A stretch of 64,000 nucleotides of DNA from Betaproteobacteria bacterium (lineage in GTDB: Bacteria > Pseudomonadota > Gammaproteobacteria > Burkholderiales > Burkholderiaceae_C): NCBI GenBank assembly GCA_009919175.1, contig RGCL01000004.1, forward strand, positions 22,009-86,008, written 5' to 3'. The translations under genes were made by a program, and so were the position numbers. Positions 45,156 through 54,048 of the stretch are shown here, in pieces; the stretch's first letter is position 1; each line of letters begins with the position of its first letter. A model generated the notes under the pieces. It made no database searches. It saw only the letters and a program-made list of their open reading frames with translations, and was not told where the DNA came from.

Positions 45156-46421
45156 TCACCCGCGATGGGCCTGAACACGCATCACCTCACCCACGGTGAT
45201 GAAGGATCCAAACACCAAAATTCTATCAGCGGGGTCTGCTGCCAAGCGTGCTGCAGCCATGGCTTGAACCGGGCTGGCATGGACCTCGGCCTGGGCCGAT
45301 CCCTGGGGGCTGAGCGCCTGCCACTGCGCGAGCAAAGCCTGCGCCGTCGCAGCCCTGGGGCTGGGCAAATCGGTGAAGTGCCAACGCTGCACCAGTGGCC
45401 CCAGGCGCTGGATCATCTGGGCAGTGTCCTTGTCGGCCATGGCGCCCATGACCGCATGGGTCACGGGATAAAAACCCATGGCATCGAGGTTGTTGGCCAG
45501 CGTGGCCACCGCATGCGGGTTGTGCGCCACGTCCAGCACCACCACGGGCTGACCCGGCACGATCTGAAAACGCCCCGGCACCGTGGTCTCGGCCAAACCC
45601 ACACGCACGGCCTGTGCGGACACCGGCAGGCGTTCGCGCATGGCCTCCAGTGCCGCCAACACCCCCGAGGCGTTGATGAGCTGATTGGTTCCCCGCAGGC
45701 TCGGGTGCGCCAAGCCATTGAGCTTCCAGTGACGGCCGCGCCAGGACCATTGCTGGCCATCGCCTTGAAAGCCAAAGTCCCGCCCCTGAAGCCACAAGTC
45801 GGCACCGAGCTGTTGGGCATGAGCCAGCACCGACTGGGGCGGCATGGGGTCAGAAACAATCACGGGGCGCTGGGCACGCATGATGCCCGCCTTTTCGCGA
45901 CCAATGGACTCGCGATCAGGCCCCAGGAATTCGGTGTGATCGATGTCGATGCTGGTGATGATGGACACATCGGCATCCACCAAATTGACCGCATCGAGGC
46001 GCCCCCCCAGACCCACTTCCAGGATGAGCACATCCAGATCGCTGGCAGCCAGCACCCCCAGGATGGCCAGGGTGGTGAATTCGAAATAGGTGAGCGACAC
46101 CTCGCCCAGCGCAGCACGAACGCGTTCGCACTGCTTGACCAAGACCTGCGCCTCAACAGGCTGCTGGCGGATGCGGCAACGCTCCTCGAAGTCCACCAGA
46201 TGGGGGGAGGTGTAGAGCCCTGTCCTGAAGCCAGCAGCCTCCAGCATGCCCTCGAGCATGGCGCAGGTGGAGCCCTTGCCATTGGTCCCCGCCACGGTGA
46301 TCACAGGGACCTGGATGTCCAAGCCCATGCGCTGAGCCACCGCTCGCACGCGATCCAAGCCCATGTCGATGGGCTTGGAGTGAGCGACCTCTGCCCAATG
46401 GAGCCATTCTTGTAGTGTCAT
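45156..46421 (-). CDS. folC: Dihydrofolate synthase / folylpolyglutamate synthase
   Basis: FolC adds glutamate to dihydropteroate and extends the polyglutamate tail of folates. The 421-residue product has the ATP-binding VAGTNGKGSTCAMLEGMLEA near residue 41, SPHLVDFEERCRI near residue 71, and the Mur-ligase-type SIDIDHTEFLGPDRESIGREKAG near residue 160. The start is uncertain: MTLQEWLHW at 46421 is chosen by similarity, MPFMTLQ at 46430 is possible, and neither has a good ribosome-binding site. folC-dedD-cvpA-purF is a conserved order. Confidence 0.94.
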   Translation of the reverse strand: MTLQEWLHWAEVAHSKPIDMGLDRVRAVAQRMGLDIQVPVITVAGTNGKGSTCAMLEGMLEAAGFRTGLYTSPHLVDFEERCRIRQQPVEAQVLVKQCERVRAALGEVSLTYFEFTTLAILGVLAASDLDVLILEVGLGGRLDAVNLVDADVSIITSIDIDHTEFLGPDRESIGREKAGIMRAQRPVIVSDPMPPQSVLAHAQQLGADLWLQGRDFGFQGDGQQWSWRGRHWKLNGLAHPSLRGTNQLINASGVLAALEAMRERLPVSAQAVRVGLAETTVPGRFQIVPGQPVVVLDVAHNPHAVATLANNLDAMGFYPVTHAVMGAMADKDTAQMIQRLGPLVQRWHFTDLPSPRAATAQALLAQWQALSPQGSAQAEVHASPVQAMAAARLAADPADRILVFGSFITVGEVMRVQAHRG

Positions 46422-46582
46422 GAAGGGCATTGTCTGCCATCTGCACCACTGGGCAGGAACCCATGCAAGATCAAACCCTGTCAACGCCACCCCTGGTCGA
46501 GGACGTTACTCTAGGGCGCTCTTTAAAATGTACCCTGAGCTGGCTTTCCTCAACCCCAACTGGCTTTTCCAAGGACTTCATC

Positions 46583-47068
46583 ATGAACACTCATTCTTTA
46601 GTACGCCTCATGATTGCACTGGGTGCAGGTCTTTTTGTGTCGCTCAGCGCACAGGCCCAGGTCTATGGCACGGTGATCTCCAGCACCGCAATCCAGAAGC
46701 AAACCCCCGTCACCAAACAGGTGTGCACCGAACAGCAAGTCGTCGTGCCCCAACAAAAATCGGGCGCTGGCACCATCATGGGCGGCATTGCCGGGGGCAC
46801 GATTGGCAATGCCATTGGCAAGGGTGACGGCAACGCCTTGGCCACCGTGCTGGGTGTGGTGGGTGGCGCCATGCTGGGCGACAAGATCGAAGGCGAAAAA
46901 CCCCCGCGCACGCAAATCGTTCAAAACTGCACCAATCAAACGGTCTACGAAACCCGCATCACGGGCTACCAGGTGGTGTACGAGTACGCTGGCAAACGCT
47001 ATACGGTTGAAATGCCACGTGACCCCGGCCCCACGGTGACCTTGCAGGTCACGCCGGTCATGCAGTGA
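46583..47068 (+). CDS. Secreted glycine-zipper 2TM domain protein (SlyB/17 kDa antigen-like)
   Basis: A 161-residue exported protein. A Sec signal peptide is visible (MNTHSLVRLMIALGAGLFVS then LSAQA, cleavage before QVYG) without a lipobox cysteine. The core is a glycine-zipper pair (GTIMGGIAGGTIGNAIG near residue 66 and LATVLGVVGGAMLGDKIEG near residue 88), typical of outer-membrane-associated Rickettsia 17 kDa-like proteins. Two cysteines flank it (VCTEQQ and QNCTNQ), and the C-terminal half ends TYRVEMP-like YTVEMPRDPGPTVTLQVTPV. AAGGA precedes the ATG at 46583. Function unknown; envelope integrity is the usual suggestion. Confidence 0.85.
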   Translation: MNTHSLVRLMIALGAGLFVSLSAQAQVYGTVISSTAIQKQTPVTKQVCTEQQVVVPQQKSGAGTIMGGIAGGTIGNAIGKGDGNALATVLGVVGGAMLGDKIEGEKPPRTQIVQNCTNQTVYETRITGYQVVYEYAGKRYTVEMPRDPGPTVTLQVTPVMQ

Positions 47069-47083
47069 ACCTAGTGGGTCTGC

Positions 47084-48037
47084 TCAGCCCGCGCAAACCC
47101 TGGCGCGGGCTTGTGCGTATTCACGCTTGAGTCTGGCCACGAGCTCGGCGGTGGGCACAACCGCCTTGACAGCGCCAATCCCCTGACCACTGCCCCAGAT
47201 GTCCTTCCAGGCTTTGGTCGAACCCGAACCAAAGTTCATGGCCGAGGGATCACTTTCAGGTAAGTGGCTGGGATCCAGGCCTGCATTGCGAATCGATGCG
47301 GCCAGGTAATTGCCATGCACGCCAGTAAAGAGGTTGCTGTAGACGATGTCGTCTGAATTGCTCTCCACAATGCACTGCTTGTAGGCCTCAGCGGCACGGG
47401 CTTCTTCGGTGGCGATGAAAGCCGAGCCAATGTAGGCAAAGTCAGCGCCCATGGCTTGCGCCGCCAGCACCGCACCGCCTGTGGCCATGGCACCGCTCAA
47501 GGCCAAAGGACCATCGAACCATTCCCGGATTTCCTGAATCAAGGCAAAGGGGCTCTTGGTGCCCGCATGCCCGCCTGCGCCAGCGGCCACAGCGATGAGG
47601 CCATCGGCTCCTTTTTCAATCGCCTTGTGGGCAAAGGTGTTGTTGATGATGTCGTGCATCACCACCCCGCCGTAGCTGTGGGCGGCCTGGTTGATTTCTT
47701 CACGCGCACCCAAGCTGGTGATGATCAAAGGCACCTTGTACTTGACGCACAAGGCCATGTCGTGTTCGAGGCGATCGTTGCTCTTGTGCACGATCTGGTT
47801 GACAGCAAAAGGCGCAGCGGGTTGATCGGGGTGATCGCGGTTGTGCTTGGCAAGTGCCTCGGTGATCTCGGCCAGCCACTCGTCGAGTTGCGATGCAGGG
47901 CGGGCATTGAGCGCAGGCATGGAACCCACCACACCAGCCTTGCACTGGGCAATGACCAGTGCAGGATGGCTGATGATGAACAAGGGCGAACCAATGACGG
48001 GGAATGGGACGTTTTTCAATGCGGGAGGCAGGGCCAT
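47084..48037 (-). CDS. Nitronate monooxygenase (NPD family)
   Basis: A 317-residue FMN-binding TIM-barrel enzyme that oxidises nitronates or related compounds. Family landmarks are VIGSPLFIISHPALVIAQCK near residue 14, the FMN/catalytic region AAGAGGHAGTKSPFALI near residue 150, SGAMATGGAVLAAQAMGADF near residue 180 and GSAFIATEEARAAEAYK. The actual substrate is uncertain, since the family also holds enoyl reductases and other flavoproteins. It is 35 bases upstream of the acyl-CoA dehydrogenase start region on the same strand. The last nine codons also form a GC-rich inverted repeat. Confidence 0.88.
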   Translation of the reverse strand: MALPPALKNVPFPVIGSPLFIISHPALVIAQCKAGVVGSMPALNARPASQLDEWLAEITEALAKHNRDHPDQPAAPFAVNQIVHKSNDRLEHDMALCVKYKVPLIITSLGAREEINQAAHSYGGVVMHDIINNTFAHKAIEKGADGLIAVAAGAGGHAGTKSPFALIQEIREWFDGPLALSGAMATGGAVLAAQAMGADFAYIGSAFIATEEARAAEAYKQCIVESNSDDIVYSNLFTGVHGNYLAASIRNAGLDPSHLPESDPSAMNFGSGSTKAWKDIWGSGQGIGAVKAVVPTAELVARLKREYAQARARVCAG

Positions 48038-48072
48038 GACTCGCCTTTCAGGATGGGGTGAAGATCGTGGGA

Positions 48073-49866
48073 TCAGAAGGCCTCAAGAGCCATCTCGGTG
48101 ACGCTGTGCGCACCCTCCACAATCGCGTCGCGAATGCCGGGCACCTTGGTGAGGATGTGATCGGCATAGAAACGGGCGGTGGTGAGCTTGGCCGCCATGA
48201 AGTCGGCATCCTGGGCTTGCGCCTCTTTGCTGAGTGCCACCAGGGCTGCGCGACCCAATTGCCAGCCGGCCATGAGGTTGCCCGCGAGCATGAGGTAGGG
48301 GACGCTGCCGGCAAATGCGGCATTGGGGTTGGCCTTGGACTGCTCGGCAATGAAACCCACCACATCGACAAAGGCCTCTCTGGCCGATTGCAGGCGCTTG
48401 GCAATGGCCTTGGCATCGGGGCTGGACTGCGCCATCAGTTCAGATTCGGTCTTGGCGATTTGCGCCGCAATGGCTTTGGCAGATTGGCCGCCATCGCGAG
48501 CGGTTTTGCGACCCACCAGGTCATTGGCCTGGATGGCGGTGGTGCCTTCGTAAATCGTGAGGATCTTGGCATCTCGGTAGTACTGGGCAGCGCCGGTTTC
48601 CTCGATGAAGCCCATGCCGCCGTGCACTTGCACGCCCAGGGACGTGACCTCCAAGCTCATCTCGGTGCTATAGCCCTTGACCAGGGGCACCAGAAATTCA
48701 TAGAAGACCTGGTTGTCCTGACGCACCTTGGGATCGGGGTGATGATGAGAGGCATCGTAGGCCGCGGCGGCCACGCTGGCCATGGCACGGCAACCCTCGG
48801 TGAAGGCGCGCATGGTCATGAGCATGCGACGCACATCCGGGTGATGGATGATGGGACCGGCCTTGGGCAAGCTGCCATCCACCGGACGGCTTTGCACGCG
48901 GTCGCGCGCATACTGCACCGCCTTTTGATAGGCCCGCTCGGCAATCGCCACGCCCTGCACGCCCACGGCATAGCGCGCCGCATTCATCATGATGAACATG
49001 TATTCAAGGCCACGGTTTTCCTGGCCAACCAGTTGGCCCACTGCACCACCATGGTCACCGTATTGCAGCACCGCCGTGGGGCTGGCCTTGATGCCCATCT
49101 TGTGCTCGATGGACACACAATGCACATCGTTGCGCTCGCCGAGGCTGCCGTCTGCGTTGACGCGGAACTTGGGCACCACAAACAGGCTGATGCCCTTGAC
49201 GCCTTCGGGCGCACCTTGCACGCGTGCGAGCACCAGGTGGACGATGTTCTCGGCCATGTCGTGCTCACCGTAGGTGATGTAAATCTTGGTACCAAAAATC
49301 TTGTATGTGCCATCGGGCTGTGGCTCGGCGCGGGTGCGCACGGCCGCGAGGTCGGAGCCGGCTTGCGGCTCGGTGAGGTTCATGGTGCCCGTCCACTGCC
49401 CCGACACGAGCTTGTCAAGGTAGATGGCCTTCAACTCGTCGCTGCCCGCCGTGAGCAAGGCTTCGATGGCACCATCGGTGAGCAGCGGACAAAGGGCAAA
49501 GCTCATGTTGGCCGAATTGAGCACCTCGCCACAGGCCGCCCCAATGGTCTTGGGCAAACCCTGGCCACCAAATTCTGCGGGATGCTGCAAGCCTTGCCAG
49601 CCGCCTTCTGTGTATTGACGATAAGCGTCCTTGAAGCCGGCGGTGGTGGTCACCTGATTGCCGTCGTGGTGAAAAGACGGGTTTTTGTCACCTTCCCAAT
49701 TCAGCGGGGCAATCACGTCCTGATTGAGTCGGGCGCATTCCTCCAGCACCGCTTGCGCGGTCTCCAGGCCAGCATCTTCAAAACCCGGCAGCTGCGCAAT
49801 CTGGTCGATGCGTGCCAGGTGTTCGATGTTGAACAGCATGTCTTTGAGGGGGGCGGTATAGCTCAC
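48073..49866 (-). CDS. Acyl-CoA dehydrogenase, long form (DmdC-like)
   Basis: A 597-residue dehydrogenase of the long group that includes 3-methylmercaptopropionyl-CoA dehydrogenase (DmdC) and related fatty acyl-CoA enzymes. It has GTMNLTEPQAGSDLAAVRTR near residue 160, YITYGEHDMAENIVHLVLAR near residue 200, YYRDAKILTIYEGTTAIQAN near residue 455 and the C-terminal extra domain. The ORF is open to a TTG at 49878, but a GTG at 49866 with GGAG seven bases upstream gives the family N-terminus (M)SYTAPLKDMLFNIEHLARI and is preferred. It lies downstream of etfAB behind a terminator; ETF is its electron acceptor. Confidence 0.9.
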   Translation of the reverse strand: MSYTAPLKDMLFNIEHLARIDQIAQLPGFEDAGLETAQAVLEECARLNQDVIAPLNWEGDKNPSFHHDGNQVTTTAGFKDAYRQYTEGGWQGLQHPAEFGGQGLPKTIGAACGEVLNSANMSFALCPLLTDGAIEALLTAGSDELKAIYLDKLVSGQWTGTMNLTEPQAGSDLAAVRTRAEPQPDGTYKIFGTKIYITYGEHDMAENIVHLVLARVQGAPEGVKGISLFVVPKFRVNADGSLGERNDVHCVSIEHKMGIKASPTAVLQYGDHGGAVGQLVGQENRGLEYMFIMMNAARYAVGVQGVAIAERAYQKAVQYARDRVQSRPVDGSLPKAGPIIHHPDVRRMLMTMRAFTEGCRAMASVAAAAYDASHHHPDPKVRQDNQVFYEFLVPLVKGYSTEMSLEVTSLGVQVHGGMGFIEETGAAQYYRDAKILTIYEGTTAIQANDLVGRKTARDGGQSAKAIAAQIAKTESELMAQSSPDAKAIAKRLQSAREAFVDVVGFIAEQSKANPNAAFAGSVPYLMLAGNLMAGWQLGRAALVALSKEAQAQDADFMAAKLTTARFYADHILTKVPGIRDAIVEGAHSVTEMALEAF

Positions 49867-49897
49867 ATCGATCTCCAATGGGGCATGAGGTTCTCAG

Positions 49898-49928
49898 AAA
49901 AACACAAGGCCTCACGAGGAGGCCTTGT
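49898..49928 (-). terminator. Rho-independent terminator of etfBA
   Basis: On the minus strand ACAAGGCCTC-CTCGT-GAGGCCTTGT is a perfect ten-pair stem with a five-base loop, followed by G and five T residues. It begins ten bases after the etfA stop and separates etfBA from the acyl-CoA dehydrogenase gene. Confidence 0.9.
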
Positions 49929-49938
49929 CAAATCGTCA

Positions 49939-50871
49939 TCACAGGGACTGGGTCAGTTCAGGCACAGCCGTGAACAAGTCAGCCTCCAGGCCGTAATCGG
50001 CCACGCTGAAGATGGGGGCTTCAGGATCCTTGTTGATGGCCACGATGACCTTGGAATCCTTCATGCCCGCCAAATGCTGAATGGCGCCGCTGATGCCGCA
50101 AGCCACGTAGAGCTGAGGCGCAACGATCTTGCCCGTTTGGCCCACCTGCCAGTCGTTGGGGGCATAGCCTGCATCGACCGCAGCGCGACTCGCACCCAAG
50201 GCTGCGCCGAGTTTGTCGGCCAGGGGCGTGAGCACCTCGTTGAATTTTTCGGAGCTGCCCATGGCTCGCCCGCCCGAGACGATGATCTTGGCGGCGGTGA
50301 GCTCGGGGCGATCGCTCTTGGCGATTTCGCTGCCCACATAGGCGCTCTTGCCACTGTCGGCCACGGCGCTCACGCTTTCCACCGCTGCACTGCCGCCGCT
50401 TGCCGGGGCTGCATCAAACCCCGTGGTGCGCACGGTGATGACCTTGGTGGCATCGAGCGATTGCACAGTAGCCAGGGCATTGCCTGCGTAAATGGGGCGC
50501 TCAAAGGTATCGGCCGCTTCGACCTTGGTGATGTCAGAGATCTGAGCCACGTCGAGCTTGGCAGCCACACGGGGCGACACATTCTTGCCCCCTGCCGTGG
50601 CCGGGAACAGGATGTGGCTGTAGCCACTGGCCAATGCCAGCACCTGAGCCGCGAGGTTTTCAGCCAGGCCATGCGCCAGCGCGGCCGAGTCGGCATGAAT
50701 GACCTTGGCCACACCAGCGATCTGGGCAGCGGCCTGTGCAGCGGCAGCGGCGTTGTGACCCGCCACCAGCACATGGACATCACCACCGCAAGCCAAAGCT
50801 GCCGTGACGGTGTTGAGGGTGGCGCCCTTGATGGTGGCGTTGTCGTGTTCGGCAATGACGAGTGCAGTCAT
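49939..50871 (-). CDS. etfA: Electron transfer flavoprotein alpha subunit
   Basis: The alpha subunit binds FAD and carries electrons from acyl-CoA dehydrogenases to ETF-quinone oxidoreductase. The 310-residue product has the N-terminal TALVIAEHDNATIKGATLNT, the conserved VSGGRAMGSSEKFNEVL near residue 198, and the C-terminal FAD signature LYVACGISGAIQHLAGM with VAINKDPEAPIFSVADYGL near residue 275. The start at 50871 (MTALVIAEH) is typical; one base separates it from the etfB stop. Together with EtfB it can serve all the acyl-CoA dehydrogenases in this window. Confidence 0.96.
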   Translation of the reverse strand: MTALVIAEHDNATIKGATLNTVTAALACGGDVHVLVAGHNAAAAAQAAAQIAGVAKVIHADSAALAHGLAENLAAQVLALASGYSHILFPATAGGKNVSPRVAAKLDVAQISDITKVEAADTFERPIYAGNALATVQSLDATKVITVRTTGFDAAPASGGSAAVESVSAVADSGKSAYVGSEIAKSDRPELTAAKIIVSGGRAMGSSEKFNEVLTPLADKLGAALGASRAAVDAGYAPNDWQVGQTGKIVAPQLYVACGISGAIQHLAGMKDSKVIVAINKDPEAPIFSVADYGLEADLFTAVPELTQSL

Positions 50872-50872
50872 G

Positions 50873-51628
50873 TCAGGCTCCAATCACTTTGGCTTCGTTT
50901 TTGAGTTTGTCCACCAAGGCGGCCACATCGGGCACCTTGATGCCCGCGCCCCGCTTGGGCGGCTCGCTGACCTTGAGGGTCTTGATGCGCGGTGCGACGT
51001 TCACACCCAGATCTTCGGGCTTGTGGGTGTCGAGCTGCTTTTTCTTGGCCTTCATGATGTTGGGCAGCGTCACATAACGCGGCTCGTTGAGGCGCAAGTC
51101 GGTGGTGACGATGGCTGGCAACTGCAAGGACAAAGTCTCCAGGCCGCCATCGACTTCGCGCGTCACCACGGCTTTGCCGTCGGCCACTTCGACCTTGGAG
51201 GCAAACGTGGCCTGAGGCCAATCGAGCAAGGCCGCGAGCATTTGGCCCGTCTGGTTGCAGTCGTCATCAATGGCCTGCTTGCCCAGGATCACGAGCTGGG
51301 GCTGTTCTTTGTCAACCAGTGCCTTGAGCAACTTGGCCACCGCGAGGGGTTGCAACTCTTCGGCGGTCTCCACCAGGATGCCTCGGTCTGCGCCAATCGC
51401 CATGGCTGTGCGCAGGGTTTCCTGGCACTGGGCAACGCCACATGATGCGGCGATGACCTCGGTGGCTGCGCCCTTTTCCTTGAGGCGCACCGCCTCTTCG
51501 ACGGCGATTTCGTCAAAGGGGTTCATGCTCATTTTGACGTTGGCAATGTCAACGCCGGTTTGATCGGATTTGACGCGCACCTTGACGTTGTAATCAACGA
51601 CGCGTTTGACAGGCACAAGGACCTTCAT
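50873..51628 (-). CDS. etfB: Electron transfer flavoprotein beta subunit
   Basis: The beta subunit binds AMP and pairs with EtfA. The 251-residue product has the N-terminus [38 protein letters not shown] near residue 36, the [18 protein letters not shown] segment near residue 118 and the signature [20 protein letters not shown] near residue 170. The open frame runs to 52276, but everything before the ATG at 51628 is antisense to mltB. A palindrome lies 28 bases upstream of the start. Confidence 0.96.
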   Translation of the reverse strand: MKVLVPVKRVVDYNVKVRVKSDQTGVDIANVKMSMNPFDEIAVEEAVRLKEKGAATEVIAASCGVAQCQETLRTAMAIGADRGILVETAEELQPLAVAKLLKALVDKEQPQLVILGKQAIDDDCNQTGQMLAALLDWPQATFASKVEVADGKAVVTREVDGGLETLSLQLPAIVTTDLRLNEPRYVTLPNIMKAKKKQLDTHKPEDLGVNVAPRIKTLKVSEPPKRGAGIKVPDVAALVDKLKNEAKVIGA

Positions 51629-51655
51629 GGGTTGGAACTCCAAGGGGGTTGCAAA

Positions 51656-51670
51656 TTGACGTAACGTAAA
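51656..51670. promoter_or_regulatory. Near-palindrome in the etfB-mltB divergent gap, candidate operator
   Basis: TTGACGT-A-ACGTAAA has seven-base arms with a single mismatched pair and a one-base centre. It lies 28 bases before the etfB start and 55 bases before the mltB start. It resembles TTGACGT/ACGTAAA-type sites that I recall for the MerR-family regulator LiuR, which controls branched-chain amino acid catabolism including etf genes. That link is from memory and unverified. Confidence 0.45.
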
Positions 51671-51724
51671 CTCCATGCATTCTAAACACGCCTTTTGCCC
51701 CAGGCACACTCCCCTGCCACAGCC

Positions 51725-52846
51725 ATGACTATTTTTTGTATGCAACGCCAACGACCTTGGGGGCTTGCCATGGGCTGGGGTACCGCCCTGGCTGTGTCGC
51801 TGGGTTTGGTCTTGATGCTGGGGATGGGAAACGCACAGGCCAAATCCCACAAAGCCAAACACCAGCCCAGTGCGCCAGCCTGGGGCCTCACCGACCCCGT
51901 GATCGCCCTCTCGGAGCGCCTTGCCCAGGCGCACCAACTCCCGCCCGACTGGGTCAAGCACCAACTCAGCCGCGCTCATCGGCTCGATTCGGTGTTGCAA
52001 TTGGTGATGCCGCCCCCGCCGGGTCAGCGCAAAAACTGGGCCGCTTACCGCGCCCGCTTCATCGACGCTCGCCGCATCGCCGATGGCGTGCGCTTCTGGC
52101 GGCAACACCAACAAGCCATTGCCCGTGCCAGCCAGGTTCACGAAGTGCCCGACTGGCTGATCGTGGGGGTGATCGGTGTGGAGACCCTGTATGGGCAGCA
52201 CATGGGGAAAACGCCCGTGCTCGACAGCCTCACCACCTTGAGCCTGGCGTTTCCAAGCGCACACCCGCGCGCACAAGAACGTCAGCGCTTTTTTGAAAAC
52301 GAGCTGGGGGTCTTTTTAAGCCTGGCTCGCAAGGAACCCGAGTTGCTCAAAGCCAAGGGCTCGTATGCCGGCGCCATGGGTTGGGGACAGTTCATGCCGT
52401 CGAGCATTCAGCGTTTTGCAGTGGACTTCGATGGCAACGGCCACATCAACCTCAACAAGAGTGCGGTCGATGCGATTGGCTCGGTGGCCAACTACTTCAA
52501 ACAGCACGGCTGGCAACCCCAGATGGTGACCCACGTGGAGGCCGTCCTCAACAGTCAACCCGATCAACTCGAGACGCTCTTGCTGCCCGACATCCTGCCC
52601 ACCTTCAGCCCAGAGCGCATGGCCGAGCTGGGTGTGAGCCTGCCTGCCCAAGCCGCCTCGCTCAAAGGCCCACTGGCCTTGGTGGAATTGCAAAACGGCT
52701 CAGCGCCCAGCACCTATGTGGTGGGGACCGAAAACTTTTATGTGGTCACCCGCTACAACTGGAGCAGCTATTACGCAATGGCGGTGATGGAGCTCGGTCA
52801 AGCCGTCAAAGCTGAGTTGTCCTCGCCCGCGCACCGCAAACGCTGA
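51725..52846 (+). CDS. mltB: Lytic murein transglycosylase B
   Basis: MltB cleaves the glycan strands of peptidoglycan and leaves 1,6-anhydro ends. The product is about 373 residues. It has an N-terminal hydrophobic segment ([21 protein letters not shown] near residue 20, a signal peptide with no clear lipobox), the catalytic glutamate in [19 protein letters not shown] near residue 160, and [20 protein letters not shown] near residue 219, then the EF-hand-like [12 protein letters not shown]. The start is uncertain between 51725 and 51740; neither has a clear ribosome-binding site. It is divergent from etfBA. Confidence 0.93.
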   Translation: MTIFCMQRQRPWGLAMGWGTALAVSLGLVLMLGMGNAQAKSHKAKHQPSAPAWGLTDPVIALSERLAQAHQLPPDWVKHQLSRAHRLDSVLQLVMPPPPGQRKNWAAYRARFIDARRIADGVRFWRQHQQAIARASQVHEVPDWLIVGVIGVETLYGQHMGKTPVLDSLTTLSLAFPSAHPRAQERQRFFENELGVFLSLARKEPELLKAKGSYAGAMGWGQFMPSSIQRFAVDFDGNGHINLNKSAVDAIGSVANYFKQHGWQPQMVTHVEAVLNSQPDQLETLLLPDILPTFSPERMAELGVSLPAQAASLKGPLALVELQNGSAPSTYVVGTENFYVVTRYNWSSYYAMAVMELGQAVKAELSSPAHRKR

Positions 52847-53013
52847 ACGCGACGGGCCGTCCAGACTTGAACCTTCATTTGGCCGCCATGCGCTTTCCAT
52901 GTGAGAAGGCGAGGTAGGCGAGTGATGAATTCCTTTTTTGATCAAGGCATTGATGGCCTTGTTGGGTCATTCATCAGCGGTTGATAGACTGGATTTTTCT
53001 GAAGGTGGTTCAC

Positions 53014-54048
53014 ATGAAAAGAAGAAACCTCTTGCTTGCAGCCCTGGGCAGCGTCACCGTGAATGCCTTATGGGCACAAGCCCGCATTCCGATTGCCGAT
53101 GCACACAATCACATTGGCTTGTTGCGGAAAAATTCTGATGCCGTATTCCGTCTTGGATCTTTGTTGCAAGAGGCGGGGGTCAGCCTGCTGTCCTGGACGG
53201 TGGTGCCCGATGGTCCATTTCTTCGTTTCACCTCCAGTGGCATCGAACAGGGGCGCGCGATTGCAAAGGGCGACCTCAAGGCTTCTTTTGACAATCAACT
53301 GAGCAATGCCACCACGGGCTTGATGCGCAATGGCGCGAAGATTCTCAAAACCTCTGAGGATCTGGATCAAGCCGCCAAGGGGGAGCCCTATGTGGTGCTC
53401 ACCAGCGAGGGAGCAGACTTTCTCGAGGGCACGCTCGACGACCTGCCCTCGGCATTTGAGCGAGGCATTCGTCACATCCAACTGGTTCACTACATCAAGA
53501 ACCCCGTCGGGGACTTGCAAACCGAAAGGCCAACGCACAACGGCCTGTCTGACTTTGGCAAGCAGCTCATCAAGGCCATGAACACCACAGGCATCCTGAT
53601 TGACTTGGCCCATTCAACAGGGCCTTCCATCGACCAGGCCTTGGAGGTCTCCACCAAGCCCATGATCTGGTCGCACAGTTTCATCACCAAGCAAGACACC
53701 AATTGGACTTCACGCGGTTTCATGTCGCGGGGCTTGAGCGAGAGCTACGCCAAAAAAATCGCTGCCAAAGGCGGGGCTGTTGGCTTGTGGGCGCTGGGTC
53801 CTTCGTTTGGCGGCGGCATCGATGGCTATGCCTCCGAATTGATCCGCATGATTGACATCGTGGGTGCACCCCACGTCATGATCGGGTCGGATGAAGACGG
53901 CCTGCCGCAAGGCGCAGTGATCGATCAGCTCATGGACCTGCGCAAGGTCGTGGACATCCTGATCAAGCGCGGGCTGGATGAGAAAACCATCCGCATGGTG
54001 GCCTTTGATAACTATGCGCGCTGCTTGCGCAACGCCATGACGGTTTAA
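53014..54048 (+). CDS. Membrane dipeptidase (peptidase M19) family protein, exported
   Basis: A 344-residue exported M19-like hydrolase. The signal peptide (MKRRNLLLAALGSVTVNALW then AQA) has a twin-arginine and could be Tat or Sec. Metal-site segments are seen as ADAHNHIGLL near residue 29, VLTSEGADFLEG near residue 125, IDLAHSTG near residue 191 and MIWSHSF near residue 210. The first motif is HxH where M19 enzymes normally have HxD, so the metal site may differ. It ends VMIGSDEDG...FDNYARCLR, as in the family. Codon use looks less GC-biased than its neighbours. GAAGG precedes the ATG. The stop overlaps the convergent regulator's stop (TTAA). Confidence 0.82.
   Translation: MKRRNLLLAALGSVTVNALWAQARIPIADAHNHIGLLRKNSDAVFRLGSLLQEAGVSLLSWTVVPDGPFLRFTSSGIEQGRAIAKGDLKASFDNQLSNATTGLMRNGAKILKTSEDLDQAAKGEPYVVLTSEGADFLEGTLDDLPSAFERGIRHIQLVHYIKNPVGDLQTERPTHNGLSDFGKQLIKAMNTTGILIDLAHSTGPSIDQALEVSTKPMIWSHSFITKQDTNWTSRGFMSRGLSESYAKKIAAKGGAVGLWALGPSFGGGIDGYASELIRMIDIVGAPHVMIGSDEDGLPQGAVIDQLMDLRKVVDILIKRGLDEKTIRMVAFDNYARCLRNAMTV

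Noticed and set aside
47086..47111. A perfect nine-pair GC-rich inverted repeat, considered as a terminator
   Set aside because: It lies within the last codons of the nitronate monooxygenase gene and has no T-run on either side. It may come from Arg/Ala codons.
48058..50904. A 948-codon plus-strand frame opposite the acyl-CoA dehydrogenase and etfA
   Set aside because: It mirrors two well-supported genes on the other strand and has no recognisable domains.
51629..52276. Extension of the etfB frame upstream
   Set aside because: It is antisense to mltB. EtfB starts at the canonical [10 protein letters not shown].
52847..53013. 167-base gap between mltB and the M19 gene
   Set aside because: Only short imperfect repeats were seen. 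No promoter with good -35/-10 spacing or small gene could be supported.
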